A stretch of DNA of 64,000 nt from Flavobacteriales bacterium UBA4110 (lineage in GTDB: Bacteria > Bacteroidota > Bacteroidia > Flavobacteriales > Weeksellaceae), in the NCBI GenBank assembly GCA_002383165.1, contig DFXK01000011.1, positions 305,251 to 369,250 on the forward strand. Reading direction: 5' to 3'. A program made the position numbers and the translations under genes. Under the pieces are notes generated by a model, which made no database searches, was not told the DNA's origin, and saw only the letters and a program-made list of their open reading frames with translations. Of this stretch, positions 25,471 to 34,282 are shown one piece after another; positions within the stretch are counted from its first letter, which is position 1, and each line of letters starts with the position of its first letter.

Positions 25471-25503
25471 AAAAACCAGAATAGAAATATTCTGGTTTTT
25501 TTT
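25471..25503 (+). terminator. Intrinsic terminator after the bacilliredoxin gene
   Basis: An 11-bp perfect stem (AAACCAGAATA with TATTCTGGTTT), GAAA loop, then a T tract. Confidence 0.9.
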
Positions 25504-25621
25504 ATATAAAGTTTCCGGGCAGTGTCACCATAGTGGTCGTTTGAGTATTTTAGATTACACAGTTTCGGAAAAGAATCTGAGAAAAGTTCATAAATGGACT
25601 TTCAGACTTTTCATTATTTTA

Positions 25622-25629
25622 TAAATTTG
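25622..25629 (+). promoter_or_regulatory. -7 element (TAAATTTG) of prs
   Basis: Exact TAnnTTTG match 13 nt before the prs start codon. Confidence 0.6.
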
Positions 25630-25642
25630 CAAAAAAGTAAAA

Positions 25643-26581
25643 ATGTTAGACCAAGCAAGTTATTTGTTCTCTACAAGAACCAGCCACGAGCTGGCAGAAA
25701 AAATCGCTCAATCGTATGGGCAGCCCTTAGGCAAGATTAACATTCAGCATTTCAGCGATGGCGAGTTTGAACCGGTTTTGGAACAATCGGTGAGAGGTGC
25801 GAGAGTTTTTCTTATCGCATCCACGTTTCCGCCGGCAGATAATCTTCTGGAATTACTATTAATGATTGATGCGGCAAAAAGAGCATCCGCCAAAAATATC
25901 ACTGTTGTAATTCCTTATTATGGATTGGCAAGGCAGGATAGAAAAGATAAGCCAAGAGCGCCAATAGGTGCAAAATTAGTGGCCAACCTTCTTACTGCTG
26001 CCGGAGCTACAAGAATAATGACTATGGATTTACATGCGGATCAGATTCAGGGCTTTTTCGAAATTCCTGTGGACCATCTTTATGCATCCACTGTTTTTGT
26101 AGATTACATTCAGTCCCTAAAACTAGACAATCTAACTATTGCGTCACCGGATATGGGTGGAGCAAAAAGAGCGAAGAATTATGCAGGACACCTTGGGGCA
26201 GATGTAGTAATAGCGTATAAAGAAAGAAAGAAAGCGAATGTGGTAGAGGAAATGTTCCTTATAGGTGATGTGACGGATAAAAACGTAATCCTTATTGATG
26301 ATATGATTGATACAGCAGGAACACTTTGTAAAGCGGCAGACATCCTGATGGACAAAGGTGCAAAATCAGTCAGAGCAATGGCAACGCACGGTGTGCTGTC
26401 CGGAAAAGCTTACGAAAATATAGAAAATTCTAAATTGCTGGAAGTTATCGTAACAGATTCTATTCCGTTAAAAGAGGGCTTATCGTCAAAAATAAAAGTG
26501 CTTTCCTGCGCTTCATTGTTTGCAGATGTAATGAAAAGTGTTCACGAGCACAAATCCATAAGTGATAAATTCATTATTTAA
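25643..26581 (+). CDS. prs: Ribose-phosphate pyrophosphokinase
   Basis: Makes PRPP from ribose-5-phosphate and ATP, feeding nucleotide, histidine and NAD synthesis (the NadC encoded at 3117 consumes PRPP). Motifs are FSDGEFEPVLEQSVRG (ribose-phosphate/ATP region), YYGLARQDRKDKPRAPIGAKLVANLL, the divalent-cation signature MDLHADQIQGFF, the catalytic flexible loop KERKKAN, and the PRPP loop LIDDMIDTAGTL. The 312-residue length is normal. The next gene, rplY, has its own promoter 11 nt after the stop. Confidence 0.96.
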   Translation: MLDQASYLFSTRTSHELAEKIAQSYGQPLGKINIQHFSDGEFEPVLEQSVRGARVFLIASTFPPADNLLELLLMIDAAKRASAKNITVVIPYYGLARQDRKDKPRAPIGAKLVANLLTAAGATRIMTMDLHADQIQGFFEIPVDHLYASTVFVDYIQSLKLDNLTIASPDMGGAKRAKNYAGHLGADVVIAYKERKKANVVEEMFLIGDVTDKNVILIDDMIDTAGTLCKAADILMDKGAKSVRAMATHGVLSGKAYENIENSKLLEVIVTDSIPLKEGLSSKIKVLSCASLFADVMKSVHEHKSISDKFII

Positions 26582-26591
26582 AAAAAATTAC

Positions 26592-26599
26592 TATATTTG
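26592..26599 (+). promoter_or_regulatory. -7 element (TATATTTG) of rplY/ctc
   Basis: Exact TAnnTTTG match 26 nt upstream of the ATG. Confidence 0.6.
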
Positions 26600-26625
26600 C
26601 AACCTCAAATTTTAATCATTATATA

Positions 26626-27267
26626 ATGAAATCAATTACAATTCAAGGTACAAAAAGAGAAAACGTGGGCAAGAAGTCTACAAAAGCTTTACGTGATGCT
26701 GAATTAGTTCCTTGTGTTGTTTATGGTGGTAATGAGCCTTTGAACTTCTCTACAGAAGAGAAATCTTTCAAAAATCTTGTTTACACGCCTGAAGCACACA
26801 CGGTATCTATTGAGGTTGACGGACAAACAATTCCTGCTGTTCTTCAGGATATCCAGTTCCACCCGATCACAGACAGAATCCTACACGTAGATTTCTATCA
26901 ATTATCAGAAGATAAGCCTGTAATTATGGAAGTTCCTGTAAGAATCACTGGACGCTCTAAAGGTGTTGTTGCCGGAGGTGTTCTTAGACAATCATTCAGA
27001 AAACTGAAAGTTAAAGCTATACCTGCAAACTTGCCAGATGAGATCGTGGTAGATGTAACGCCTTTAAGAATTGGTAACAAACTTTATGTTGCTGCTCTTA
27101 AAAACGAAGCGTACACGTTTATGCATCCAGACAATGCAGTAGTTGCTGCTGTTAAGATGTCTAGAAATGCAATGAAAGGCGGTGCTGCTGCAATGGAAGA
27201 TGAAGATGAAGAAGAAGTAACAGAGGGAGCAGCAGAAGCTACAACTGAGGAAACTTCAGCAGAATAA
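26626..27267 (+). CDS. rplY: 50S ribosomal protein L25 / general stress protein Ctc
   Basis: L25/TL5/Ctc family, a 5S rRNA-binding ribosomal protein. The N-terminal L25 domain has KSITIQGTKRENVGKKSTKALRDAELVPCVVYGG and FHPITDRILHVDFYQL. A second beta domain (VPVRITGRSKGVVAGGVLRQSFRKLKVKA) makes it the long, Ctc-type version. It ends with a low-complexity acidic tail (DEDEEEVTEGAAEATTEE), common in this phylum. The prs-rplY adjacency is widely conserved. A strong terminator follows. Confidence 0.95.
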   Translation: MKSITIQGTKRENVGKKSTKALRDAELVPCVVYGGNEPLNFSTEEKSFKNLVYTPEAHTVSIEVDGQTIPAVLQDIQFHPITDRILHVDFYQLSEDKPVIMEVPVRITGRSKGVVAGGVLRQSFRKLKVKAIPANLPDEIVVDVTPLRIGNKLYVAALKNEAYTFMHPDNAVVAAVKMSRNAMKGGAAAMEDEDEEEVTEGAAEATTEETSAE

Positions 27268-27289
27268 TAGAAAATCATCAAAAAATACA

Positions 27290-27322
27290 AAGCCGTGGAA
27301 TTTTTTCCACGGCTTTTTTTTA
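27290..27322 (+). terminator. Intrinsic terminator after rplY
   Basis: An 11-bp perfect stem (AAGCCGTGGAA with TTCCACGGCTT), TTTT loop and a T tract. Confidence 0.92.
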
Positions 27323-27356
27323 TACCTTTATTTTTAAAATAATAAAAATTTTGAAT

Positions 27357-28178
27357 ATGAAAAAACTTTTACTTCCGGTATTATTTGCTTCTTTTTTGGC
27401 AAATGCGCAAACTACGGTTTTTACCGAAAATTTTGAAGATATAACCGACTTGCAAGATGCGGGTTGGACATTGTATAATGATTCTAATATACCCTATGAC
27501 ACTTATGCCACGGCATTCCCTGATGCATGGAGAATCATTGCCTGGACTAATGAAAGTGGAAATAAGGTAGCCTCTTCTCCATCTTGGTTTTCAACTATTA
27601 CTCCTGCCGATAGATGGCTTATAACTCCGGCAATAACAATTCCTGCCAATTCTACCGTTTCGTTGGAATATTTTGCAAGATCCCACGATGATAGCCCCTA
27701 TGATGATGGTTTTAAGTTGAAAATCTCCACAACAATAAAGGATAAATCTGCTTTTTCAAATATTCAAACCGTAGATCATGCAGTTAACTCTTCCATAGTT
27801 TCCTTAGAACCTTATACTGTAGATTTGTCATCATATGTAGGAAAAACTGTTTATCTGGCTTGGGTAAATGATTATACCAACGGAAATTTACTCAGTATTG
27901 ATGATATTATTATTTCTGCAACTTCTTTAGGTGTCAGCGATGTGAAAAAGAAAAATCTTTCTCTATATCCCAATCCGACAAAAGATTATTTCCAGTTATC
28001 TAATAATAGAGGGAAAATAAATGTAGTTAAAATTTATGATATTTCCGGAATACTAGTGAAAGAAATGCAGGTACAAAATTCCGGGAAGTATAATGTATCT
28101 GATTTGAAAACAGGTGTTTATAATGTGTCTGTGGAAGATACAAAATCAACACAGAATATCAAGTTGATCAAAAAATAA
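27357..28178 (+). CDS. Secreted T9SS-substrate protein with a choice-of-anchor J (cleaved-adhesin-like) domain
   Basis: Signal peptide MKKLLLPVLFASFLANAQ, then a beta-sandwich of the choice-of-anchor J type (TENFEDITDLQDAGWTLYN, SPSWFSTITPADRWLITPAITIP, VSLEYFARSHD, YVGKTVYLAWVND, SIDDIIIS). The last 75 residues are a type A T9SS sorting domain (LSLYPNPTKDYFQLSN, KIYDISGILVKEM, LKTGVYNVSVED, KLIKK). It should be exported by the Sec pathway, then by T9SS, and attached or released at the surface. Binding target unknown. I took the ATG at 27357 over the TTG at 27351 because it starts the signal peptide. Confidence 0.88.
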   Translation: MKKLLLPVLFASFLANAQTTVFTENFEDITDLQDAGWTLYNDSNIPYDTYATAFPDAWRIIAWTNESGNKVASSPSWFSTITPADRWLITPAITIPANSTVSLEYFARSHDDSPYDDGFKLKISTTIKDKSAFSNIQTVDHAVNSSIVSLEPYTVDLSSYVGKTVYLAWVNDYTNGNLLSIDDIIISATSLGVSDVKKKNLSLYPNPTKDYFQLSNNRGKINVVKIYDISGILVKEMQVQNSGKYNVSDLKTGVYNVSVEDTKSTQNIKLIKK

Positions 28179-28198
28179 TATTATCCGATCAAAAAATC

Positions 28199-28227
28199 AA
28201 GGGATATCCAATCGGTTATCCTTTTTT
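28199..28227 (+). terminator. Probable terminator after the T9SS adhesin-like gene
   Basis: AAGGGATATCC faces GGTTATCCTTT with 9 of 11 positions paired around AATC, ending in TTTTTT. Confidence 0.65.
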
Positions 28228-28353
28228 GTTTTACATTCTTCCCAAAATAGAATCTACCGAAGGAAAAAGATGCCTGTAAAACGGTGTTGTCCTTGAGAAT
28301 TTGATATTTGAACTTTCCTGATAACAGTACCTTTTTCCCAACTCAAAATTTAT

Positions 28354-28361
28354 TATATTTG
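28354..28361 (+). promoter_or_regulatory. -7 element (TATATTTG) of the GH3-family gene
   Basis: Exact TAnnTTTG match ending 6 nt before the ATG; an almost leaderless mRNA is predicted. Confidence 0.6.
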
Positions 28362-28367
28362 TGAAGC

Positions 28368-29885
28368 ATGGCAACAAAGGCTCTTTTTAATACATTGGTC
28401 AATTGGTTTATCCGTCAAAGGATAGATCAGATAGAACATTTTATAAAATTTCCTGTGGAAACTCAGGAGGGACTTTTGTTTTCTCAGTTGTTCCATGCCG
28501 AGGAAACCGAGTATGGGCAGAAGTATGGCTTCAGTACCATTTCTAATTACAGGGATTTCCAGAGAAAAGTACCTGTAGTTTGTTATGAAGACTTTGAACC
28601 GTATATAGAAAAGGCGAGACAAGGGCAGAAAGATATCATCTGGCCCGGACTAATAAAGCAGTTTGCAAAATCTTCCGGAACTACCAATGCCAAAAGCAAA
28701 TACATCCCTATTACAGTAGAAAGTTTGGAAGATTGTCACTACAAAGCTGGGAAAGATATGGTTTCCATTTATGTTAATAATCATCCTCAAAGTGAGCTTT
28801 TTCAGCATAAGAACCTAAGGCTGGGAGGAAGTGCGGAAACTTACCAAGATTTCAATACAAAATTTGGAGACCTTTCTGCGATTCTTATTGAGAATCTTCC
28901 GTTTTGGGTAGAGATCATCAACACACCTAATAAAAAAATTTCTTTGATGTCCGAGTGGGAAAGTAAGATGAAGGCAATCATTACGGAGGTTAGGAATGAA
29001 GATGTAGGCAGTCTTACAGGTGTTCCAAGCTGGATGATGGTACTTTTGCAAAGAACATTGCAGGAAACCAGAAAACAAAACATAGGTGAGCTGTGGCCCA
29101 ATCTGGAAGTGTTTTTTCACGGCGGCATCAGCTTCAAACCCTATAAAAATCAGTATAAGGAAATCATCGGAAAGAACATCCGGTATTATGAGATCTATAA
29201 TGCGTCAGAAGGCTTTTTTGGCATTCAGGATCAGTCAGGAAGCGATGAGATGCTGCTAATGCTGGATTATGGTATTTTCTACGAATTTATCCCGATGGAT
29301 CAGTATTATGTCGGTAGCAGGGAAGCTATTCCGATTTCTGAGGTTGAATTGGGTAAAAACTATGCAGTTGTTATCAGTACCAATGGAGGGTTATGGCGCT
29401 ATCTTATTGGCGATACGGTTAGGTTTACATCACTCCATCCTTACAGGATTAAGATTTCCGGCAGAACGAAACATTACATCAATGCGTTTGGCGAAGAATT
29501 GATGATCGACAATGTGGAAACAGCACTAAAAATAACGTGTGAAAACCTGGATGTAACCATATCGGATTACACTGGTGCTCCCGTTTTTATGACCAACAGT
29601 TCAAAAGGCTGCCACGAGTGGGTCTTCGAATTTACTAGACAACCAGCCTGTCTTAATACTTTTAGTGATATGTTTGACAGAACACTCAAAACGCTCAACT
29701 CTGATTATGAAGCTAAGCGTTACAATGATATCACACTGCGAAAACCAATAATCCATGTAGCAAGACCAAATCTTTTTTATGAATGGATGGCAAGCCGCGG
29801 AAAATTAGGCGGACAGAACAAGGTTCCCAGACTCAGCAATGACCGTGCATATATAGAACCTTTGCTCAAGCTGAACGAGCTATAA
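28368..29885 (+). CDS. GH3 auxin-responsive-promoter family protein (adenylate-forming enzyme fold)
   Basis: A 505-residue protein of the GH3 family, known in plants as acyl-acid-amido synthetases and widespread but uncharacterised in Bacteroidota. Family blocks: FPVETQEGLLFSQLFHAEETEYG, VPVVCYEDFEPYIEKARQGQ, the ATP-binding AKSSGTTNAKSKYIPIT, YNASEGFFGIQDQ, GLWRYLIGDTVRFTS and RISGRTKHYINAFGEELM. The SSGTT loop and the RxxxG-D block are those of adenylating enzymes. Amino and acyl substrates are unknown. It is monocistronic with its own promoter and shows no plant-like context. Confidence 0.9.
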   Translation: MATKALFNTLVNWFIRQRIDQIEHFIKFPVETQEGLLFSQLFHAEETEYGQKYGFSTISNYRDFQRKVPVVCYEDFEPYIEKARQGQKDIIWPGLIKQFAKSSGTTNAKSKYIPITVESLEDCHYKAGKDMVSIYVNNHPQSELFQHKNLRLGGSAETYQDFNTKFGDLSAILIENLPFWVEIINTPNKKISLMSEWESKMKAIITEVRNEDVGSLTGVPSWMMVLLQRTLQETRKQNIGELWPNLEVFFHGGISFKPYKNQYKEIIGKNIRYYEIYNASEGFFGIQDQSGSDEMLLMLDYGIFYEFIPMDQYYVGSREAIPISEVELGKNYAVVISTNGGLWRYLIGDTVRFTSLHPYRIKISGRTKHYINAFGEELMIDNVETALKITCENLDVTISDYTGAPVFMTNSSKGCHEWVFEFTRQPACLNTFSDMFDRTLKTLNSDYEAKRYNDITLRKPIIHVARPNLFYEWMASRGKLGGQNKVPRLSNDRAYIEPLLKLNEL

Positions 29886-29953
29886 TGTACATTTTGAAGG
29901 TTCTGAAACTGTAAAGTATTTCAGCATCCTTACTGGTGATGGTCTAAGTATAT

Positions 29954-31606
29954 TTAATGATTAATTAGCTCTTTAGCCTGTGAAATAGCGGCGTCGGTAA
30001 TTTTAGATCCGGAAATAAGCTGGGCAATTTCATTAAGTTTCTCCTCATCAGAAAGTTTCACAATGGTCGTCTTTGTTATACCATTTTCGTCATATTTAAC
30101 AACCTTATAATTCTCATTTCCTTTTGCAGCCACCTGGGCAAGATGCGTAATCACGATGAGCTGAAGATCATTGGCCATTTCCTGCATCAGTTTTCCCATT
30201 TCTTCGGCAATTCTACCGGAAACACCAGTATCAATCTCATCAAGAATCAGAGTTGGCAAAGCATTGTTTTCGGCCATTATTTTTTTGATGGCGAGCATTA
30301 CCCTAGATCTTTCTCCACCGGAAACAGCATTCTGAATCGGCTTCAGCGGAAATCCGGAATTAGCCTGAAATAATATCTGAATAGCATTCTTTCCAAACGT
30401 GTTAAATTGTGAAGAATCTGTGATATCGATTTTAAGAGTCGCTTTCTCCAGACCAAGTTTATGGAAAATTTCTTTAGCCTTATTTTCAAGATCGGAAGAA
30501 TGTTTCAGTCGGCTTTCAGTCAGTTTTTTGCTCAGGTTTTGTAACTGAATTTCTGCTTTGCTGATCAGTTTTTCTTTTTCGTGAATGAGATTTTCTACAT
30601 CTTCCAGAGAGTTTTGGCTGGCGGCTAATTCTTCCCGGATGGCTATAAGTCCTTGGATATCATCTGTCTGATGTTTCAGAAACAAAGCATTGATTCTGTT
30701 TATGGAGCTAATAAGCTGCTGAAGTAATGCCGGATTAATCTCAAGATTTTCCGCTTTATCTTCCAGCTCTGCATTGATGTCTTTGATTTCTAGATAAGAA
30801 GCTTCCAGCCTTTGGCTCAACTCCCCATAATCAGATGAAAGCTCGGAAAGTTTAGAGATTTTATTTCGGATATCGAAAAGTCCTGGTAAGATTCCAAACT
30901 CTTCGGCATTAAGTTTTGATAACGATTGTGAAAGCTGCTCGCTGATCTGGTCTGCATTTTCCTGTATGCTCAGCTGATTTTGTAAGTCAGAGAAATCAAT
31001 TTGATCCAGATTGGCTTCTTCCAATTCTGTTAGAAGAAAGTTTTTATAATCGGATTCTTTATTGCTTTCGGACAGTGTTTTCTTTAACTGATCTATATCT
31101 TTTTTTGCTTTCAAGTATTCATTAAAGACACTTTGATAGTCGGAGAGCAAACTGCTGTTTTTTGCCAATCCGTCCAAGATTCCAAACTGAAAAGATTCGG
31201 TGAAAAGATCCGAGGTTTCAAATTGAGAATGGATGTCAATAAGCCTAGACGACAATTCTTTTAGAATGTCCAAAGTTACAGGAACATCATTGATAAAAGC
31301 ACGCGATTTTCCACCCGGAGCTATTTCTCTGCGGATGATGGTCTGTGGTTCAAAATCCAAATCATTGTTATCAAAAAAAGATTTGAAACTATCGTCAATG
31401 CTGAATTCGGTTTCCACAATACTTTTTGAATCGGCTTTGGCAAATGATTTCGCATCGGCTCTTTCTCCCATTAGCAGACGGAGTGCACCGAGAATAATGG
31501 ATTTCCCGGCACCTGTCTCACCTGTAATCACCTGAAGTCCAGTCTTGAGATCAATTTCCAGCCTGTCAATAAGCGCAAAATTCTGAATAAAAATTCTTGA
31601 AAGCAT
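29954..31606 (-). CDS. recN: DNA repair protein RecN
   Basis: SMC-like ATPase acting at double-strand breaks. The Walker A ITGETGAGKSIILGALRLL is near residue 30, long heptad-rich coiled-coil arms fill about residues 150-370, the ABC signature AVSGGERSRVMLAI follows, and the Walker B region is LPTLILDEIDTGVSG. The 550-residue length is normal. It is the last gene of the minus-strand run coaBC-DUF4835-recN; a 35-nt AT-rich palindromic spacer separates it from the DUF4835 gene. Confidence 0.96.
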   Translation of the reverse strand: MLSRIFIQNFALIDRLEIDLKTGLQVITGETGAGKSIILGALRLLMGERADAKSFAKADSKSIVETEFSIDDSFKSFFDNNDLDFEPQTIIRREIAPGGKSRAFINDVPVTLDILKELSSRLIDIHSQFETSDLFTESFQFGILDGLAKNSSLLSDYQSVFNEYLKAKKDIDQLKKTLSESNKESDYKNFLLTELEEANLDQIDFSDLQNQLSIQENADQISEQLSQSLSKLNAEEFGILPGLFDIRNKISKLSELSSDYGELSQRLEASYLEIKDINAELEDKAENLEINPALLQQLISSINRINALFLKHQTDDIQGLIAIREELAASQNSLEDVENLIHEKEKLISKAEIQLQNLSKKLTESRLKHSSDLENKAKEIFHKLGLEKATLKIDITDSSQFNTFGKNAIQILFQANSGFPLKPIQNAVSGGERSRVMLAIKKIMAENNALPTLILDEIDTGVSGRIAEEMGKLMQEMANDLQLIVITHLAQVAAKGNENYKVVKYDENGITKTTIVKLSDEEKLNEIAQLISGSKITDAAISQAKELINH

Positions 31607-31608
31607 TT

Positions 31609-31645
31609 CTTAATTATTAATAGTCAATTTTTAATTAATAATTAT
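31609..31645. repeat. AT-rich palindromic spacer upstream of recN
   Basis: TTAATTATTAATAG faces TTTTTAATTAATAATTA as imperfect inverted arms, like the murD-ftsW spacer at 14866. It overlaps the end of the DUF4835 gene. Confidence 0.45.
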
Positions 31646-32553
31646 TTCCACTTATCCCATTTGGTGTCAATATCCTTTGGAGAGAATACACTCATCAGGG
31701 ATTTTAGCTCGCTGATATTTACCGAAGTATTTGGCCCTGAATTAAATATGTTAAATATTTCGGTGCTTTTTGTTTCCATGAAAACAGAAAATGGATAGTT
31801 CATCTGGAAATTGTTTTCATAGAATTTCAATTGCATTAGAGATTCTGCAATGGTTTTCTTTGCAGGATTCTGATCTTGTCTTGCAAGATTGTCGAGGCCG
31901 GCTCTGTGATAGCTGTAATACACTGTTCGGAGGGTAGACGTGCTTTCATTCTGAAGACCTGAAATCAGCGCACCTCTGTTTCTCTGGCTTTCCATAGCAT
32001 TCCATCCGCTATAATTCTGATTCTGAGAATTTTGGGCTATTTTAAAAGCTTTGTCGAACCAAGGCTGTCCGCCTTTTAGCTGAAAACTGTCTGCGTCGTA
32101 TCCAAGAATCAGATATACATAAAAACTCACCACATCAATGAGGTTTTTCCCGGAAAATTGCCTTTCATTGAAAACCAGATTTTCATTTTCATTATACTCG
32201 AAGGTGAAATTGGTATCGTTGATGTTCATCAGTGGTGTTTCGTACTGAGAATTGAAAACAGGACGCGTAGCCTGAACTACAATCGATCCTTTGAAGCTGT
32301 TGTTAGTGGGCCTTTCGGAAATCACTACAGCAAAATTGCATTTGATCTTTTCGAAGTTCTGAAGTTTTTTTCCCGTCCAGCTTGTATTATTAATGAAATC
32401 TCTTAATGACTTTTCCAGTATTCTAAAAACTTGTGTGTTACTTCCTGCAATCTGTTGGTTGTTAATCTGTACGTTTGCCAAAAGTTCTTGGGAATAAATA
32501 CTTTGGCATAAAAGCATTGCAAAGAATATGTAAAGTGATTTTTTCATTCGCAT
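31642..32553 (-). CDS. DUF4835 family protein (probable T9SS-associated PorD)
   Basis: A 303-residue secreted or periplasmic protein with signal peptide KKSLYIFFAMLLCQSIYSQ. It matches the DUF4835 pattern: ELLANVQINNQQIAGSNTQVFRILEKSLRDFINNTSWT, then VVQATRPVFNS and VVSFYVYLILGYDADSF. From memory, proteins of this family beside coaBC in Bacteroidota are annotated as T9SS protein PorD, required with PorV-type components; I cannot test that here. The order rpoZ-coaBC-porD-recN is a conserved Bacteroidota neighbourhood. The second Met (start at 32547) is an equally possible start. Confidence 0.75.
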   Translation of the reverse strand: MRMKKSLYIFFAMLLCQSIYSQELLANVQINNQQIAGSNTQVFRILEKSLRDFINNTSWTGKKLQNFEKIKCNFAVVISERPTNNSFKGSIVVQATRPVFNSQYETPLMNINDTNFTFEYNENENLVFNERQFSGKNLIDVVSFYVYLILGYDADSFQLKGGQPWFDKAFKIAQNSQNQNYSGWNAMESQRNRGALISGLQNESTSTLRTVYYSYHRAGLDNLARQDQNPAKKTIAESLMQLKFYENNFQMNYPFSVFMETKSTEIFNIFNSGPNTSVNISELKSLMSVFSPKDIDTKWDKWK

Positions 32554-32637
32554 AAAAAGTGTTTGTAAAAATAAGGATTCTTTCCTAAAGATTATGATTC
32601 AAAAGGATAAAATGATAACGTAAAAGGTTCTGATTTG

Positions 32638-33831
32638 TTACAATTTCTGCGCAATAAAGTTCAGAATGTCGCGGGCAACTTCTTCTTTTGATTTTAATGT
32701 AAAAGACTGTTCTTCAGTTGGGGTAAATATTTTGATTTTATTGGTAGCATTTGCAAAGCCTGCACCTTCGTCCCGAAGAGAGTTTAGGATAATCATATCT
32801 AAGTTTTTCTTCACAAGTTTTCCTTTGGCGTTTTCTTCTTCATTTTGAGTTTCCAAGGCAAAACCTACCAGGAACTGATGGGTCTTTTTCTCGCCCATCG
32901 TTCTCAGGATATCTTTATTTTTGATAAGCTCTATCGTGAGTTCATCATCATTCTTTTTTATTTTTTCTGTTGCTTTTATTTTTGGAGTATAATCTGCGAC
33001 GGCAGCGCTCATTATAGCAATATCCGTATTTTCATAATGTTTGAAAACTTCATCAAACATTTCCTGTGCAGAGGTGACTCTGTAAACGGCAATGTTTTTA
33101 TCATTGGTTTTCTGAAAAGAAGGTCCGGATATTAAAGTGACTTCGGCACCTCTTTTCGCTGCTTCTTTTGCAAGATCAAAGCCCATTTTGCCTGAGGAAT
33201 GATTCCCGATAAATCTTACAGGGTCAATATTTTCATAAGTCGGACCTGCGGTAATCAGGATTTTTTTTCCTGCAAATGCCGGATCTATATTAATAAACTC
33301 ATTTCCAACAGATTTGAAAATGGTTTCCGGCTCGGCCAATCTGCCTTGACCGATCAGTCCGCTTGCGAGTTCTCCATATTCCGCTGGAATAATTTTGTGT
33401 CCAAAACTTTCTGCAATATTTAGATTTCTGACCACAGCAGGGTGGGCATACATATCAAGATCCATCGCTGGAGCAATGATAACAGGACATTTTGCAGACA
33501 TGTAAACCGCCATCAGGAAATTGTCACAGATTCCATTGGCTATTTTTGCCAGAGTATTAGCTGTGCAAGGCGCTATCAGCATCACATCTGCCCAGAGTGC
33601 CAGTTCTACATGGTTATTCCAGGTTTTATTTTCGTCATAAAAGTCAGTATAAACCTTATTCCTGCTAAGGGTGGACAGAGTAAGTGGCGAGACGAAATCT
33701 TCCGTGGATTTGGTCATTACAATTCTCACTTCTGCTCCTGCTTTCACGAAATCTCTTACAAGGTAATTGATTTTATAGGCTGCAATTCCGCCGGTGATCC
33801 CGATAATGATCTTTTTGTTCTCCAAGCTCAT
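32638..33831 (-). CDS. coaBC: Bifunctional phosphopantothenoylcysteine decarboxylase / phosphopantothenate--cysteine ligase
   Basis: Two coenzyme A steps in one protein. The N-terminal CoaC flavoprotein half has GITGGIAAYK, the catalytic-His segment WNNHVELALWADVMLIAPCTANTLAKIANGICDNFL and PAMDLDMY. The C-terminal CoaB half has ITAGPTYENIDPVRFIGNHSSGKMGFDLAKEAAKRGAEVTLISGP and MSAAVADYTP, then KNKDIL. The 397-residue length is normal. The window also encodes the first step of the pathway, CoaX, at 44499. Confidence 0.96.
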   Translation of the reverse strand: MSLENKKIIIGITGGIAAYKINYLVRDFVKAGAEVRIVMTKSTEDFVSPLTLSTLSRNKVYTDFYDENKTWNNHVELALWADVMLIAPCTANTLAKIANGICDNFLMAVYMSAKCPVIIAPAMDLDMYAHPAVVRNLNIAESFGHKIIPAEYGELASGLIGQGRLAEPETIFKSVGNEFINIDPAFAGKKILITAGPTYENIDPVRFIGNHSSGKMGFDLAKEAAKRGAEVTLISGPSFQKTNDKNIAVYRVTSAQEMFDEVFKHYENTDIAIMSAAVADYTPKIKATEKIKKNDDELTIELIKNKDILRTMGEKKTHQFLVGFALETQNEEENAKGKLVKKNLDMIILNSLRDEGAGFANATNKIKIFTPTEEQSFTLKSKEEVARDILNFIAQKL

Positions 33832-33875
33832 TTGCTTCTGATATTTATCAACGAAAGTATTAATAATTTTACTAA

Positions 33876-33904
33876 CAAAAAAACCGTTTCAAATGAAACG
33901 GTTT
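33876..33904 (-). terminator. Intrinsic terminator after rpoZ (minus strand)
   Basis: A 10-bp perfect stem (AAACCGTTTC with GAAACGGTTT), four-base loop and, on the minus strand, a run of seven T. It lies 19 nt beyond the rpoZ stop, so coaBC probably needs its own promoter or read-through. Confidence 0.85.
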
Positions 33905-33922
33905 GTATTATGAATTGAAAAT

Positions 33923-34246
33923 TTATTTCTTTTCTTCAGTTTTTCTGAAATAGATTTCATCATCCAGCCATTCTTTGATCGCAATAGATGTTGGCTTAGG
34001 AAGTTTTTCGTAATGTTTAGAGATCTCTATTTGCTCTCTGTTTTCGAAAACTTCTTCCAAAGTAGAGTTGTGAACAGCAAACTCATCCAGTTTCCCGTGC
34101 AGTTCGGAACGGATTTCTGCATTGATCTGTTCGGCTCTTTTACCCATGATCACGATAGCTTCATAGATGCTGCCAACTTTTTCTTCGATTTTATCTTTGT
34201 CGTAAGTAATTGTACTTACTTCAGCTTTTGTATCTTTAACACTCAT
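33923..34246 (-). CDS. rpoZ: DNA-directed RNA polymerase omega subunit (Bacteroidota type)
   Basis: A 107-residue protein with the diverged omega pattern of this phylum: KIEEKVGSIYEAIVIMGKRAEQINAEIRSELHGKLDEF. GKRAxQIN is the conserved omega motif that clamps the beta-prime C-terminus. The rest, KHYEKLPKPTSIAIKEWLDDEIYFRK, is specific to Bacteroidota. Between bamD and coaBC, its usual neighbours. It has its own -7 element in the 36-nt gap after bamD and a strong terminator. Confidence 0.9.
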   Translation of the reverse strand: MSVKDTKAEVSTITYDKDKIEEKVGSIYEAIVIMGKRAEQINAEIRSELHGKLDEFAVHNSTLEEVFENREQIEISKHYEKLPKPTSIAIKEWLDDEIYFRKTEEKK

Positions 34247-34270
34247 TGGGCGAAATTATTTTTGAGAATG

Positions 34271-34278
34271 CAAATATA
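34271..34278 (-). promoter_or_regulatory. -7 element (TATATTTG) of rpoZ
   Basis: Exact TAnnTTTG match on the minus strand, 24 nt before the rpoZ start. It lies inside the short bamD-rpoZ gap. Confidence 0.55.
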
Positions 34279-34282
34279 GTAA

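Noticed and set aside
27351..27356. TTG start for the T9SS adhesin-like gene
   Set aside because: The ATG six bases later gives a clean signal peptide start.
28368..29885. Plant-derived transfer of the GH3 gene
   Set aside because: GH3-family proteins are common in Bacteroidota, and base use and promoter are those of the neighbours.
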